Assembly: GCF_965228705.1 (NCBI RefSeq)
Contig: NZ_OZ245832.1
Span: 186,001 to 250,000 of the forward strand
Length of the DNA: 64,000 nt
Reading direction: 5' to 3'
DNA from: Croceimicrobium sp965228705
GTDB taxonomy: Bacteria; Bacteroidota; Bacteroidia; Flavobacteriales; Schleiferiaceae
Numbering within the stretch: position 1 is the stretch's first letter; the number at the start of each line of letters is the position of its first letter. The notes under the pieces are model-generated. The model was given only the letters and a program-made list of their open reading frames with translations. It was not told where the DNA came from and did no database searches. The translations under genes and the position numbers were made by a program. Shown piece after piece: positions 50,442-58,237 of the stretch.

Positions 50442-51773
50442 ATGATAATCGAGAAGAAAATAATTGACGGCGAAGTAGTCCTTGAGGCTAAAGACGAGGT
50501 AAACGCAATGGCTGAAGCGATCGCGGCTAAGGTTGCGGCTCAGACGGCAAAATTAGAAGCTGAAACCGCTAAAAATATCGCGGTAGATGCTCAGGAGGAT
50601 TCGGAGGCGGCCCAAGTATTGTCTGAAGATGCAAGGGATCAGGCTTTGATCTATAAGAATGAGTCTGAAACTGCTAAAACTGGCTCTGAAACTGCACAGG
50701 GTTTAGCTGAAGAAGCAAGGGATCAGGCTTTGATCTATAAGAATGAGTCTGAAACTGCTAAAACTGGCTCTGAAACTGCACAGGGTTTAACCGAAGAAGC
50801 AAGGGATCAGGCTTTGATCTATAAGAATGAGTCTGAAACTGCTAAAACTGGCTCTGAAACTGCACAGGGTTTAGCTGAAGAAGCAAGGGATCAGGCTTTG
50901 ATCTATAAGAATGAGTCTGAAACTGCTAAAACTGGCTCTGAAACTGCACAGGGTTTAACCGAAGATGCCAGAGATCAGGCTTTGATCTATAAGAATGATG
51001 CTGAAGGAGCCAGAGATCAGGCGTTGATTTATAAGGGTGAAGCTGAAACCAGCGCTACAAACGCGGCTACCAGTGAGGCCAACGCGGCCACAAGCGAAGC
51101 AAACGCGGCTGATACCTTTATTAACGGGTTTCAGGACGTTCACAAAATGCGAAACTCGCCATATCGAGGACCTTTGGGCCTTCTTACTCTATGGGATAAT
51201 TTCCAGCGCGAACCGACAACAAATATTGATGTAGTTAGCGGTGTAACTTTAACGCCTAATAATGTACCCTATTACCTAATCGACGGGGCGACAGCTACTA
51301 TACAGCCGTCTGCCAATCGAAACTGGTTGACTACGTCAGGCGGCCACGGTGTAGGTTTTAGCGCTGCTGATATTTTACAAACTTCCTCGCCTGCCTTACG
51401 TCAGTCATTTTACTGTGAGTTTGTTACCTCTCCAAATAGTTCGAGCAACCGCTATGGGATTACATTGTATAAGGATACTAACAACTGGTATCGTGTCGCT
51501 TTCTCATCGTCTACCATTTATGTTGACCAATCCGTTGCGGGGGTTGTAACGAACCTTTTGGAGGCATCTTTAGGGGCCACCTTTTTACGGGCCTTATTTA
51601 GGATTCAAGTGACCTACAGCGCGCAAAGTAATGCGGTAGGTGTGGCTTTCCTGAATTTGCTGACAAACTTTATCCCACCGAATCCAACGGCCTTTTTACC
51701 TGGGGAAATCACTTACATCTGTTTTGAGGGTGTTCTACAAAGTATTAATCTATCAAAATACCCGCTCCAATGA
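50442..51773 (+). CDS. Tail fibre with tandem 28-aa repeats
   Basis: A 443-aa protein. After an Ala-rich helix come four near-identical 28-aa units beginning ARDQALIYKNESETAKTG and ending AQGLAEE or AQGLTEE, then a 14-aa partial unit and a shortened run of ATSEANA. They should form a long coiled-coil shaft. The C-terminal 190 residues (YRGPLGLLTLWDNFQREPTT, SSNRYGITLYKDTNNWYRVA) are strand-rich, likely the receptor-binding head. Confidence 0.8.
   Translation: MIIEKKIIDGEVVLEAKDEVNAMAEAIAAKVAAQTAKLEAETAKNIAVDAQEDSEAAQVLSEDARDQALIYKNESETAKTGSETAQGLAEEARDQALIYKNESETAKTGSETAQGLTEEARDQALIYKNESETAKTGSETAQGLAEEARDQALIYKNESETAKTGSETAQGLTEDARDQALIYKNDAEGARDQALIYKGEAETSATNAATSEANAATSEANAADTFINGFQDVHKMRNSPYRGPLGLLTLWDNFQREPTTNIDVVSGVTLTPNNVPYYLIDGATATIQPSANRNWLTTSGGHGVGFSAADILQTSSPALRQSFYCEFVTSPNSSSNRYGITLYKDTNNWYRVAFSSSTIYVDQSVAGVVTNLLEASLGATFLRALFRIQVTYSAQSNAVGVAFLNLLTNFIPPNPTAFLPGEITYICFEGVLQSINLSKYPLQ
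50631..50966 (+). repeat. Four 84-bp tandem repeats in the tail fibre gene
   Basis: Copies at 50631-50714, 50715-50798, 50799-50882 and 50883-50966, beginning GCAAGGGATCAGGCTTTGATC-type sequence. Copies 1 and 3 end in GCTGAA, copies 2 and 4 in ACCGAA, which shows the array grew by duplication of a 168-bp pair. The array length is a multiple of three, so changes keep the frame. Confidence 0.9.
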
Positions 51774-52126
51774 TCGTACAAAGCAAAATTGACAACGGGC
51801 TGAAACAGGCCGATATACCACAAGGTTTGGAGTATGAAAGTGCAACCTATCGCCCTTCAACCGATGATTATGTAATCAAATTCACACCTGAACAGGAAGA
51901 GGCCAACCGTATAACGCCCGCCCAGGGTCGCGCGCAACTTGACCGCGACGGATTGCTTTCTGATATATCCAATCACATTGAGCAAAGTTCTAATACTGAG
52001 CTTCGAATATTCTGGGAATATTCAACGTACTGGGACCGAACTACGCCGACGATTCAGGCTTTGGCTTCTGGTTTCGGTATAGATCTAAGCCAATTCTGGA
52101 AAAAAGCTAAAAAAATCCAACTATGA
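51770..52126 (+). CDS. Hypothetical protein before the amidase (118 aa)
   Basis: Overlaps the fibre gene by four bases and the amidase by four bases. The sequence (YWDRTTPTIQALASGFGIDL) is mixed; no family recognised. May be a fibre chaperone by position. Confidence 0.45.
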   Translation: MIVQSKIDNGLKQADIPQGLEYESATYRPSTDDYVIKFTPEQEEANRITPAQGRAQLDRDGLLSDISNHIEQSSNTELRIFWEYSTYWDRTTPTIQALASGFGIDLSQFWKKAKKIQL

Positions 52127-52629
52127 AACGCAAAGTCGACCTTATTGTAGTGCATTGTAGCGCCACAAAACCCGAATTAAGCCGCACCTTGGACGCCGAA
52201 GAAGTTCGCCGATGGCACACACTACCCAAGAGCCAAAACGGCCGCGGGTGGTCCGATATCGGCTATCATTATTTTATTAAACATGACGGAACTATAGAAG
52301 AGGGAAGGCCGATTCGTCGTTCTGGCGCCCACGTAAAAGGGTTTAACCGTCGATCAATTGGTATTTGCTATTCGGGTGGGCTGGATGAAAACGGGGTTCC
52401 TAAGGATACGCGAACCCAAGCCCAAAAGACGGCGCTTAAAATCATTCTTAAGAAGTTGATAGGATTAAAGGATCACCCCGAAATTGAAATTTCGCCAGTG
52501 GTCCAAGTGGTAGGACACAGGGATTTAAGTCCCGATAAAAATGGGGACGGTAAAATCTCAAAAAATGAGTGGTTAAAGGACTGCCCAAGCTTTGACGCGA
52601 AGACGGAGTATTTCAATTTAATCGACTAA
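52123..52629 (+). CDS. N-acetylmuramoyl-L-alanine amidase (endolysin)
   Basis: A 168-aa amidase of the Amidase_2/T7 lysozyme type. Zinc ligands H11 (VVHCSAT), H132 (GHRD) and C154 (DCPSFD) are present, with GYHYFIKHDGTIEEGRP as core. It cuts the bond between muramic acid and the stem peptide during lysis. No signal peptide, so it needs the holin encoded next. Confidence 0.92.
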   Translation: MKRKVDLIVVHCSATKPELSRTLDAEEVRRWHTLPKSQNGRGWSDIGYHYFIKHDGTIEEGRPIRRSGAHVKGFNRRSIGICYSGGLDENGVPKDTRTQAQKTALKIILKKLIGLKDHPEIEISPVVQVVGHRDLSPDKNGDGKISKNEWLKDCPSFDAKTEYFNLID

Positions 52630-53096
52630 TGATGAAGGAAATTTTCCCTTGGGAACAGCCTGAAAGCCTTAGCGCCTTCGGTGTTAAAGTTTTGGTTTGG
52701 TTCCTTGCTATTTTATCACCGATTTACGACGTTATGGGCGCCGTTATCGTTTTGGTATTGATAGACTTCGCGACAGGTGTAGGAGCCGCGATGAAGAGCA
52801 AGGAGGCTGTTAGTTCGCGTAAGATGCGTAACACCGTCAATAAGTTTCTGTTTTATACACTTACAATTATAGCCGCTCACATAGTTGAGACGAAAATAAC
52901 GTCGTCACTTCCTTGGCTTAAGCTTGTATCGGGATTTATAGCGATTACAGAGCTAAGAAGCATTTTCGAGAATTTCAACAGGATTTTTTCGATAAATATC
53001 TGGGATTTCATAAAGGAGATTTTAAAGCAAACTAAGGCGGGTGAAACTTTCTTCGACGCAATTAACAAGAGTAAAAAGCCAAAAGATGAAAATTAG
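52629..53096 (+). CDS. Phage holin
   Basis: A 155-aa protein with three or four hydrophobic segments (VLVWFLAILSPIYDVMGAVI, VLVLIDFATGVGAAM, FLFYTLTIIAAHIV, LVSGFIAI). The pattern LIDFATGVGAA is that of the toxin-secretion/holin family. It forms the membrane lesion that frees the amidase. It overlaps the amidase stop by one base and the spanin start by 11 bases. Confidence 0.8.
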   Translation: MMKEIFPWEQPESLSAFGVKVLVWFLAILSPIYDVMGAVIVLVLIDFATGVGAAMKSKEAVSSRKMRNTVNKFLFYTLTIIAAHIVETKITSSLPWLKLVSGFIAITELRSIFENFNRIFSINIWDFIKEILKQTKAGETFFDAINKSKKPKDEN

Positions 53097-53640
53097 ATTT
53101 TTAGCCGTTTTAAGCGCGCTTCTTTTTATTTCGGCCTGTTCGGTAACGAAAACCAATAAGTCGACAGAAATCGAGTCTAACAACTACAAGGAACTAAGTT
53201 CTTCCGAGTCTTTCCGTTCGGCTCAAAGTTCCATTAGTGACACGGTTGTAATTCACGACACTATAATTATAAGGCCCGAAACGCTTACCGAATTGGAAGT
53301 TTCAAACCTTTGTGATTCTCTTGGGAATATTCGTTCGGGAATACGAATTTCGACAGCAAACGCGAATATTGAAACCGATACGGCTGGAATTCTCCGTGTA
53401 AAGTGCAGGTGCGAAGAGCAAGTAAATAGAATCACTTCAGAAAAGAAGGTGTTACGAATCCAGAATGATAGCTTAATTTCAAAATCCGATAGTCTACAAA
53501 TAGAGATTGAATCGCTGAAAATTCAGAAAGAGAAATCGGAAAAGGTTAAGACTAGCTTTAAGTCTATCCTAGTTTCCTTTTCGGGTTGGATTCTGTTTGC
53601 GGTATTTTTTATTCTATGGATCAAATCAAAGCTGTTCTAA
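53086..53640 (+). CDS. Putative unimolecular spanin (lipoprotein with C-terminal transmembrane helix)
   Basis: Start at 53086 (the 53041 start would bury the signal). A lipoprotein signal ends at Cys18 (LLFISAC); a roughly 140-residue charged coiled coil (RITSEKKVLRIQNDSLISKS) follows; the end is one membrane helix (SFSGWILFAVFFILWIKSKL). Tethered to the outer membrane by lipid and to the inner by the helix, it has u-spanin design, as in phage T1 gp11. It lies last in the lysis cassette. Confidence 0.75.
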   Translation: MKIRFLAVLSALLFISACSVTKTNKSTEIESNNYKELSSSESFRSAQSSISDTVVIHDTIIIRPETLTELEVSNLCDSLGNIRSGIRISTANANIETDTAGILRVKCRCEEQVNRITSEKKVLRIQNDSLISKSDSLQIEIESLKIQKEKSEKVKTSFKSILVSFSGWILFAVFFILWIKSKLF

Positions 53641-53661
53641 AAGTCGGATAGTGGATAAATG

Positions 53662-53692
53662 AAAGGGGGCATTAATGTATGCCCCCTTTTTT
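53662..53692. terminator. Bidirectional terminator between lysis cassette and integrase
   Basis: AAA-GGGGGCAT-TAATGT-ATGCCCCC-TTTTTT. It can stop both the late transcript and the integrase transcript. Confidence 0.9.
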
Positions 53693-53693
53693 A

Positions 53694-54833
53694 TTAGAAC
53701 TCTTCAGTCCTGTTTTGAAACTTCGAAAGACTGTATCCCGTTAGGTCTGACAAGTAAACTTCTGTTTGATCTAGCGACGAGTGTCTAAGTTGCCTTTGTA
53801 GTGCTCTAATATCCAGGCCGTCGTTTAAAGCGTCAACCGCGCCGCGATGCTTAACGCTATACAGATCGGAAGGAATAGAAAGCTGTTCTTTTACTAACGA
53901 TTTCCAAAGTCTTGAAGGGTTGTTCTTTCCCTGTCGATTCTGGGCAGGAGCAAAACCAAGACCAAAAACGAAATATTCAGAAGGGTAGTTTTTGAGATAT
54001 TGGAACCTGTCTACTAAAAAGTTAGGTATTGAAACCGATTGAGTTCTCTTATTTTTCGACTCTTCAGAACGAACCGTTATCACTTGGTTTTGAAGATCAA
54101 AGTCAGATATTTTTAAAGATAGTATTTCCTTTGGCCTTATGAAGCAATAATAAATCACAAGGATAAAATTCCAGAATCTCGGGTTTTCGGATATTGCTAT
54201 GTTTTTAACTTTCTTTAATTCAGACTTCGAAATTATCCGTCCCCTGGTGGATGAAACAACGCGTCGGCAGTATAGACCATCGCACGGGTTAAATTGAGCG
54301 AGGTTCTTTTTTATAGCCCAGGTAAACAGGCCTTTTATAGCAATTAACTTAGTATTATAGGTAACGTCTGAACACCCTTTCGAAAGTTCTTCGTCCAGGT
54401 ACTCAACAATTATTGAATTAGAAACTTTGTCAATTGTAATATTCCCCCTAGAAGTTCGGTCTAGGAATCTACAGAAAATTGAAAGGATTGAACTCTTTGA
54501 AAGAATGGTTCCTTTTCGCCAACTATTACGATGAAGTCTAATATATTGGTCCACGTTGTCCCGAACGGTTAAGCCTATTGTCTCACACTTTCCTTTGAAT
54601 GGATCAAAACCAGAGTGTAAAAGCCTGTTTGTCTCCTCGACCATTTCGCGACCGATTCGGCGGCGCTTTTTTTTATCCTTTTCGTAATTGAGCCCCCCGT
54701 AAATCTTAAATCTCTTCATTCTACCCGTGTCAGGGTGCAAGAAGGAGTAATAAACAAACCATTTTTTAGAGGGATCGCCGTCGGCGTCGTAGAGTTTCGC
54801 GGCGGAGAATGTCCGTTTTACTGTCCCTGCCAT
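53694..54833 (-). CDS. Phage tyrosine integrase
   Basis: Start at ATG 54833 (AGTVKRTFSAAKLYD); a longer frame to 54911 would run into the tRNA. The N-terminal arm-binding domain and core-binding domain are followed by the catalytic part, with arginine in CFIRPKEILSLK, KHRGAVDALNDGLDIRALQR, the second arginine in QLRHSSLDQT and the nucleophile tyrosine in EVYLSDLTG. The HxxR box carries KHRGA where KHTGA is common. It recombines attP with the tRNA-His 3' end and is transcribed toward the prophage interior in the direction of the tRNA. Confidence 0.92.
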   Translation of the reverse strand: MAGTVKRTFSAAKLYDADGDPSKKWFVYYSFLHPDTGRMKRFKIYGGLNYEKDKKKRRRIGREMVEETNRLLHSGFDPFKGKCETIGLTVRDNVDQYIRLHRNSWRKGTILSKSSILSIFCRFLDRTSRGNITIDKVSNSIIVEYLDEELSKGCSDVTYNTKLIAIKGLFTWAIKKNLAQFNPCDGLYCRRVVSSTRGRIISKSELKKVKNIAISENPRFWNFILVIYYCFIRPKEILSLKISDFDLQNQVITVRSEESKNKRTQSVSIPNFLVDRFQYLKNYPSEYFVFGLGFAPAQNRQGKNNPSRLWKSLVKEQLSIPSDLYSVKHRGAVDALNDGLDIRALQRQLRHSSLDQTEVYLSDLTGYSLSKFQNRTEEF

Positions 54834-54867
54834 TAGAAAGGAATTGTAAAACAGACACTTGCCGCGG

Positions 54868-54903
54868 TATGGGTGGCTAATGGGGTTCGAACCCACGACC
54901 TCT
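54868..54903. repeat. attR, 36-bp core within tRNA-His
   Basis: Identical to 19630-19665. It covers the 3' part of the tRNA (T-arm and acceptor), so integration keeps the tRNA intact. Confidence 0.95.
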
Positions 54904-54946
54904 GGAACCACAATCCAGCGCTCTAACCAACTGAGCTATAGCCACC
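54872..54946 (-). tRNA. tRNA-His (GTG)
   Basis: On the minus strand GGTGGCTA/TAGCCACC acceptor, GCTC-AGTTGGTTA-GAGC D-arm, anticodon stem CTGGA/TCCAG with loop TTGTGGT (anticodon GTG), T-arm with TTCGAAC. The 5' G (G-1) pairs with C73, which is diagnostic for histidine. CCA is not encoded. Its 3' end is now phage-derived and its former terminator lies at 19592-19623. Confidence 0.97.
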
Positions 54947-55020
54947 GTTTATAGCCCTTTGCTAAGGGTCGGCAAATGTAAGCAATGTCGTGAAATCGAA
55001 AGTAAAAAATGTGAAAAAAA

Positions 55021-55464
55021 TCAAGGTCGCCCGCGTCTCCGTCCTAAAGTCTCCATAAGGTGTCGGTGGAATTCAATTTCGATGCGATAAAAGGTGGCAG
55101 CTTTACGAGTGCCCAAAGCGGCTTTAAACTTATCGTAGTATTCCAATTTAAGCTCTGCTATTTTCTTCTGGTTTTGAAGCTCTTCCAAAGCAATTTTCTC
55201 CAGAGTAGCATCGTCCAGGTCATCCCATTTATCACGTACTTCCCTGCGACTCATGCCTTCCATACGCTTTTGATGAAGTTCATGGAGCTTTTTATTGTAC
55301 TCATTGTAAACCGGCCAAAATTTTTGTGCCTCTTCAGGACTAAGATCCAGTTCTTCAGTTATAAATTTCGTCTTGTAGGCTTCTACCTTTTTAAAGTCTT
55401 CGGGTTGGGCCTGAGCCAGAAAACCGAAGAGGAGAAGGCTGCTGAGAAAGATTATATTTTTCAT
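55021..55464 (-). CDS. Exported Spy/CpxP-like helical protein
   Basis: A 147-aa protein with a signal peptide (KNIIFLSSLLLFGFLAQAQ). LDLSPEEAQKFWPVYNEYNK, repeated YNKKL and a charged helical body resemble periplasmic Spy/CpxP-like sensors that stand third in ECF sigma operons of this phylum. Probably the regulated or sensing part of the system. Two bases after the anti-sigma gene. Confidence 0.75.
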   Translation of the reverse strand: MKNIIFLSSLLLFGFLAQAQPEDFKKVEAYKTKFITEELDLSPEEAQKFWPVYNEYNKKLHELHQKRMEGMSRREVRDKWDDLDDATLEKIALEELQNQKKIAELKLEYYDKFKAALGTRKAATFYRIEIEFHRHLMETLGRRRGRP

Positions 55465-55466
55465 GA

Positions 55467-55844
55467 TTAAAGGTATTCAGTGCTGTGTTCATTAAGGTAG
55501 GATTCGATGAGATCGGTATCCAGATTATCTAATCCTTCCGCGGCTTCATCATCGGGTAGCTCAATAAAGCTTTCAGGGTATACTCCGTATGGATCCTGGT
55601 TTAGGAAGTCAATAACTTCTTGTTCTTGCAAATCACTAAAGTTAAGCTCTGAATTTTGATTCACTTGCAAGGGGATGAAAAACAGCGCCGCAATGAGGAC
55701 TGCCGCTGCCGCTGCTAAGCTGGGCCAGAGAATCCTGCTTTTCGGGTTTTTAGCCACCGGGCTACTGTCTTGAGCAAGGGCCTTTAATTGGTCCTTCTTG
55801 GCATCGAAGTAGCCTTCCGGTATTTTAAATCCTTGATCTTTCAT
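55467..55844 (-). CDS. Putative anti-sigma factor
   Basis: A 125-aa protein with a cytosolic N-terminus (PEGYFDAKKDQLKALAQ), one transmembrane helix (LAAAAAVLIAALFFIPLQV) and a periplasmic acidic part. It stands between the sigma factor and a Spy-like gene, the typical anti-sigma location. The N-terminal fold is too short to show the zinc anti-sigma motif. Confidence 0.7.
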   Translation of the reverse strand: MKDQGFKIPEGYFDAKKDQLKALAQDSSPVAKNPKSRILWPSLAAAAAVLIAALFFIPLQVNQNSELNFSDLQEQEVIDFLNQDPYGVYPESFIELPDDEAAEGLDNLDTDLIESYLNEHSTEYL

Positions 55845-55861
55845 GACATACTATTTGACGC

Positions 55862-56392
55862 TTAAAACTCATTAAGGTTTAATTGAACTTTTACTTTTTC
55901 CTTGGCATGATGGAATGAAGCCTTAAGGGCGCCTACCGAAGTATTAAGCATCTCGCTCATTTCTTTAAAACTCAAGTTTTGAAAATACTTCAGTTTAAAC
56001 ACAGTCTGTTGTTTATCCGGTAGCTCTGCTACAGCATCAAGCAAGCTTTTTAAGGCCTCATCGCCATCAAAATAGGGATCAGCACTCAAGTGGTAGTTTA
56101 ATGCGCCTTCCTGCCATTGAAAGCGTCTTTCCTTTTTAAGATGAGCCAAAGCTTCATTGGTTGCGATGCGATAGAGCCAGGTGTAAAATGCGGCATCACC
56201 ACGAAAGGAGGGCAGGGCTTTCCAGGCTTTAATGAAGCATTCTTGTAAAACATCATCGGACCAGTCATGACGCAAAAGAATGCTGCGTATATGCCAATAC
56301 AAGCGCTCAGTATAAGCCTCTACTATATTCCCAAAGAGAGTTTGGTACTGCTGCTTCTGTAATTGCTCTTTCCAGATTCCTGGCTCCTGCAT
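55862..56392 (-). CDS. ECF sigma factor (RpoE-like)
   Basis: A 176-aa sigma-70 of group 4. Region 2 has VLQECFIKAWKALPSFRGDA and TWLYRIATNEALAHLKK; region 4 has LPDKQQTVFKLKYFQNLSFK and VGALKASFHHAKEKVK. It directs RNA polymerase to stress or envelope promoters and is held by the next gene. Divergent from the four lipoprotein genes, which may be targets. Confidence 0.92.
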   Translation of the reverse strand: MQEPGIWKEQLQKQQYQTLFGNIVEAYTERLYWHIRSILLRHDWSDDVLQECFIKAWKALPSFRGDAAFYTWLYRIATNEALAHLKKERRFQWQEGALNYHLSADPYFDGDEALKSLLDAVAELPDKQQTVFKLKYFQNLSFKEMSEMLNTSVGALKASFHHAKEKVKVQLNLNEF

Positions 56393-56545
56393 AATTCAAA
56401 GTTCGATAATTAGAGTCTGCAAAAGCTCAAAAGGTTTAACGGTGTAAAAAGTGGGAATTCTAAAAACAGCTAGTTAAAGCAAGTTAAATCCTGAAAAAAT
56501 TAGATTTAAACACCTGAAAATTAGTGTTGAAAAAATAATTGACCA

Positions 56546-56577
56546 TTTTAAGTGATATGAAAATTATACTATATTTG
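56546..56577 (+). promoter_or_regulatory. Promoter of the first tandem lipoprotein gene
   Basis: TTTT (56546-56549), 20 nt, TATATTTG (56570-56577), with the start codon 30 bases later. The leader contains CTATTACCCAA, also present before the second paralog. Confidence 0.65.
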
Positions 56578-56607
56578 AGCCTAAATTTCTATTACCCAAA
56601 TACGTAA

Positions 56608-58023
56608 GTGATGAAAAAAGTTACACTATTTCTTGCCGCTGCAGCTGTGCTTTCAAGCTGTAATCGGGAAATAGGAGACGATTTAACCAATGGTCCGGAT
56701 CAAAAGAGTACCAATACTGTACACTTTAGTCAATCGGATCTTGATGGTCAATTGATTCCTATGAGCCAGTCTTTCAATATTTCCTCGAAGGCTGCTGTTC
56801 AATTAAATTATACCTATCGTGCCTATGCAGAGCCTGTAAGCTTTGGTACCTGGGATCATGATGGCGACAATGGTGCTGTAACTCCAGAAGTTCCTTTGAA
56901 TTTGGCGGCTTCCGCTATTTTCTCTGTGAATGACATGGTATTCGTTACCTGGCATATGACGGATGGTCCTTTGGCGGCAGGTGCGAGTTCACCTCTTGGG
57001 GGTTCTATCACTGCTTACAAGCAAACCGGAATTGGTCAGTATACCTTTATGGATCGTGTGGACTTTACCGATGCTGACTACCATGAGCTTTATGTATATC
57101 AAAATACTAGCTCTGGTCATTACGAAGTGTTTGCAGTAGGTCAACGTAATGTGCAGTCTTCCGGCTATTTATTAGCAGGTCACAATGGTGCTGTGGTTAC
57201 ACGTATAGATTATGATTATCTGAACGACGAATTCTGGGAGCCAGGTGTTACCGAATTGCCTTTACCAGGTGTATCAGCTAATGATATCGTTGCTGGTGCT
57301 TCTAACTACTACGTAATTACCGGTAATGGTAATGGTGGTTCAGGTGGTGGTATCTACGAAATGGACCGCAACCTGGCGCAGGTTAAGAAATTCAATTCTA
57401 CCATTAATGATGGTATTGCTTTGGAAATTGATAGAACCTGGTCAAACTCCAGCCACTCATACATCTACGCTTTAGATCGTCAGGGTACTTCAAAATTCCG
57501 TATTCATTACTTACATACTGATAATACGGGTCCTAGTGGAATTACTACCTGGGCCTCTGATTTGAATTTCGTAAGTGATTACAATACCGGAGCATTAGGA
57601 GGTATCAATTACGAAAGAGGTGATCTTACCTGGGCTCAGCGCTCCGGATGGGGTAGCAGTAACCCTGCAGATTCTCTGATTGCTTCCTTTGGATACTATG
57701 GTATTTACAGCGCTGGATCCGGAGTTGGAGGTATGAATCACTTGAAGGATTTAGGTCCTTGCTTGTCTACCGAATTTGACGAAGGTTTAAATGTACTTTA
57801 CTATGCCGATGGTGATGATGGTGTAAGTGTATTGGCAATGGCCGGATTTAATGGTGGCGCCCTGATTAACACTTACGATGTTATTGGTCAGTTTGTTCCT
57901 CCTACCGGTGGTGCATTCCCCAGTACCTTCCTAGTTAAAGAATTAACTGTATATCAGTCACGTAATATAGCCATGGCCACTGGCGATGCCGGTGTGTACT
58001 TCATGCAGCGCAATAAATTCTAA
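56608..58023 (+). CDS. Tandem lipoprotein paralog 1 (471 aa)
   Basis: Lipoprotein signal to Cys18 (TLFLAAAAVLSSC), then NREIGDD. The mature protein is strand-rich with a repeated pattern (YLLAGHNGAVVTRIDYDYLN, VLAMAGFNGGALINTYDVIG) and a conserved end, ELTVYQSRNIAMATGDAGVY. The alternation of short strands suggests a beta-propeller, perhaps LVIVP-like. Acidic residues after the lipid cysteine suggest surface exposure. Function unknown. First of four tandem copies; its terminator is at 58055. Confidence 0.65.
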   Translation: MMKKVTLFLAAAAVLSSCNREIGDDLTNGPDQKSTNTVHFSQSDLDGQLIPMSQSFNISSKAAVQLNYTYRAYAEPVSFGTWDHDGDNGAVTPEVPLNLAASAIFSVNDMVFVTWHMTDGPLAAGASSPLGGSITAYKQTGIGQYTFMDRVDFTDADYHELYVYQNTSSGHYEVFAVGQRNVQSSGYLLAGHNGAVVTRIDYDYLNDEFWEPGVTELPLPGVSANDIVAGASNYYVITGNGNGGSGGGIYEMDRNLAQVKKFNSTINDGIALEIDRTWSNSSHSYIYALDRQGTSKFRIHYLHTDNTGPSGITTWASDLNFVSDYNTGALGGINYERGDLTWAQRSGWGSSNPADSLIASFGYYGIYSAGSGVGGMNHLKDLGPCLSTEFDEGLNVLYYADGDDGVSVLAMAGFNGGALINTYDVIGQFVPPTGGAFPSTFLVKELTVYQSRNIAMATGDAGVYFMQRNKF

Positions 58024-58054
58024 GGCTTTAAAAGCTTATTAGATACTATTTAGA

Positions 58055-58079
58055 AGCCCCTCATTGAGGGGCTTTTTTT
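58055..58079 (+). terminator. Terminator after paralog 1
   Basis: AGCCCCTC-ATT-GAGGGGCT followed by T6. Each paralog has its own terminator, so each is probably a separate transcript. Confidence 0.85.
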
Positions 58080-58203
58080 GTTTAAAAAGTGATACAGTTT
58101 TAATTCAGATTTAAAAAATGATAACTCATCATTAAATTATACTCTATTAGTCTGATAGTGTGTGTTTTTAGAAAATTGTTGATTTTTATGTTGTATTAAT
58201 TTC

Positions 58204-58211
58204 TACATTTG
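58204..58211 (+). promoter_or_regulatory. -7 box of paralog 2
   Basis: TACATTTG fits TAnnTTTG, 27 bases before the start codon. The upstream -33 box is not clear. CTATTACCCAA stands between them and the gene start as in paralog 1. Confidence 0.55.
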
Positions 58212-58237
58212 TAGAACTATTACCCAATTCAATCACA

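Larger units (their letters stand above)
19630..54903. mobile_element. Integrated tailed-phage prophage (about 35.2 kb)
   Basis: Bounded by identical 36-bp repeats at 19630-19665 and 54868-54903, the second being the 3' part of an intact tRNA-His. Between them lie an S24-type repressor, replication and nuclease genes, terminase, tail with tape measure, head protease, capsid, portal, lysis cassette and tyrosine integrase. The tape measure and lack of sheath genes point to a siphovirus-like particle. No broken core gene was seen, so it may still be inducible. Confidence 0.95.

Noticed and set aside
50631..50966. Repeats that could suggest a CRISPR array
   Set aside because: They are contiguous 84-bp coding units in frame with no spacers, inside a tail fibre gene.
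54834..54911. Longer integrase start within the tRNA
   Set aside because: It would read through the tRNA-His 3' end; the ATG at 54833 gives the usual integrase N-terminus.
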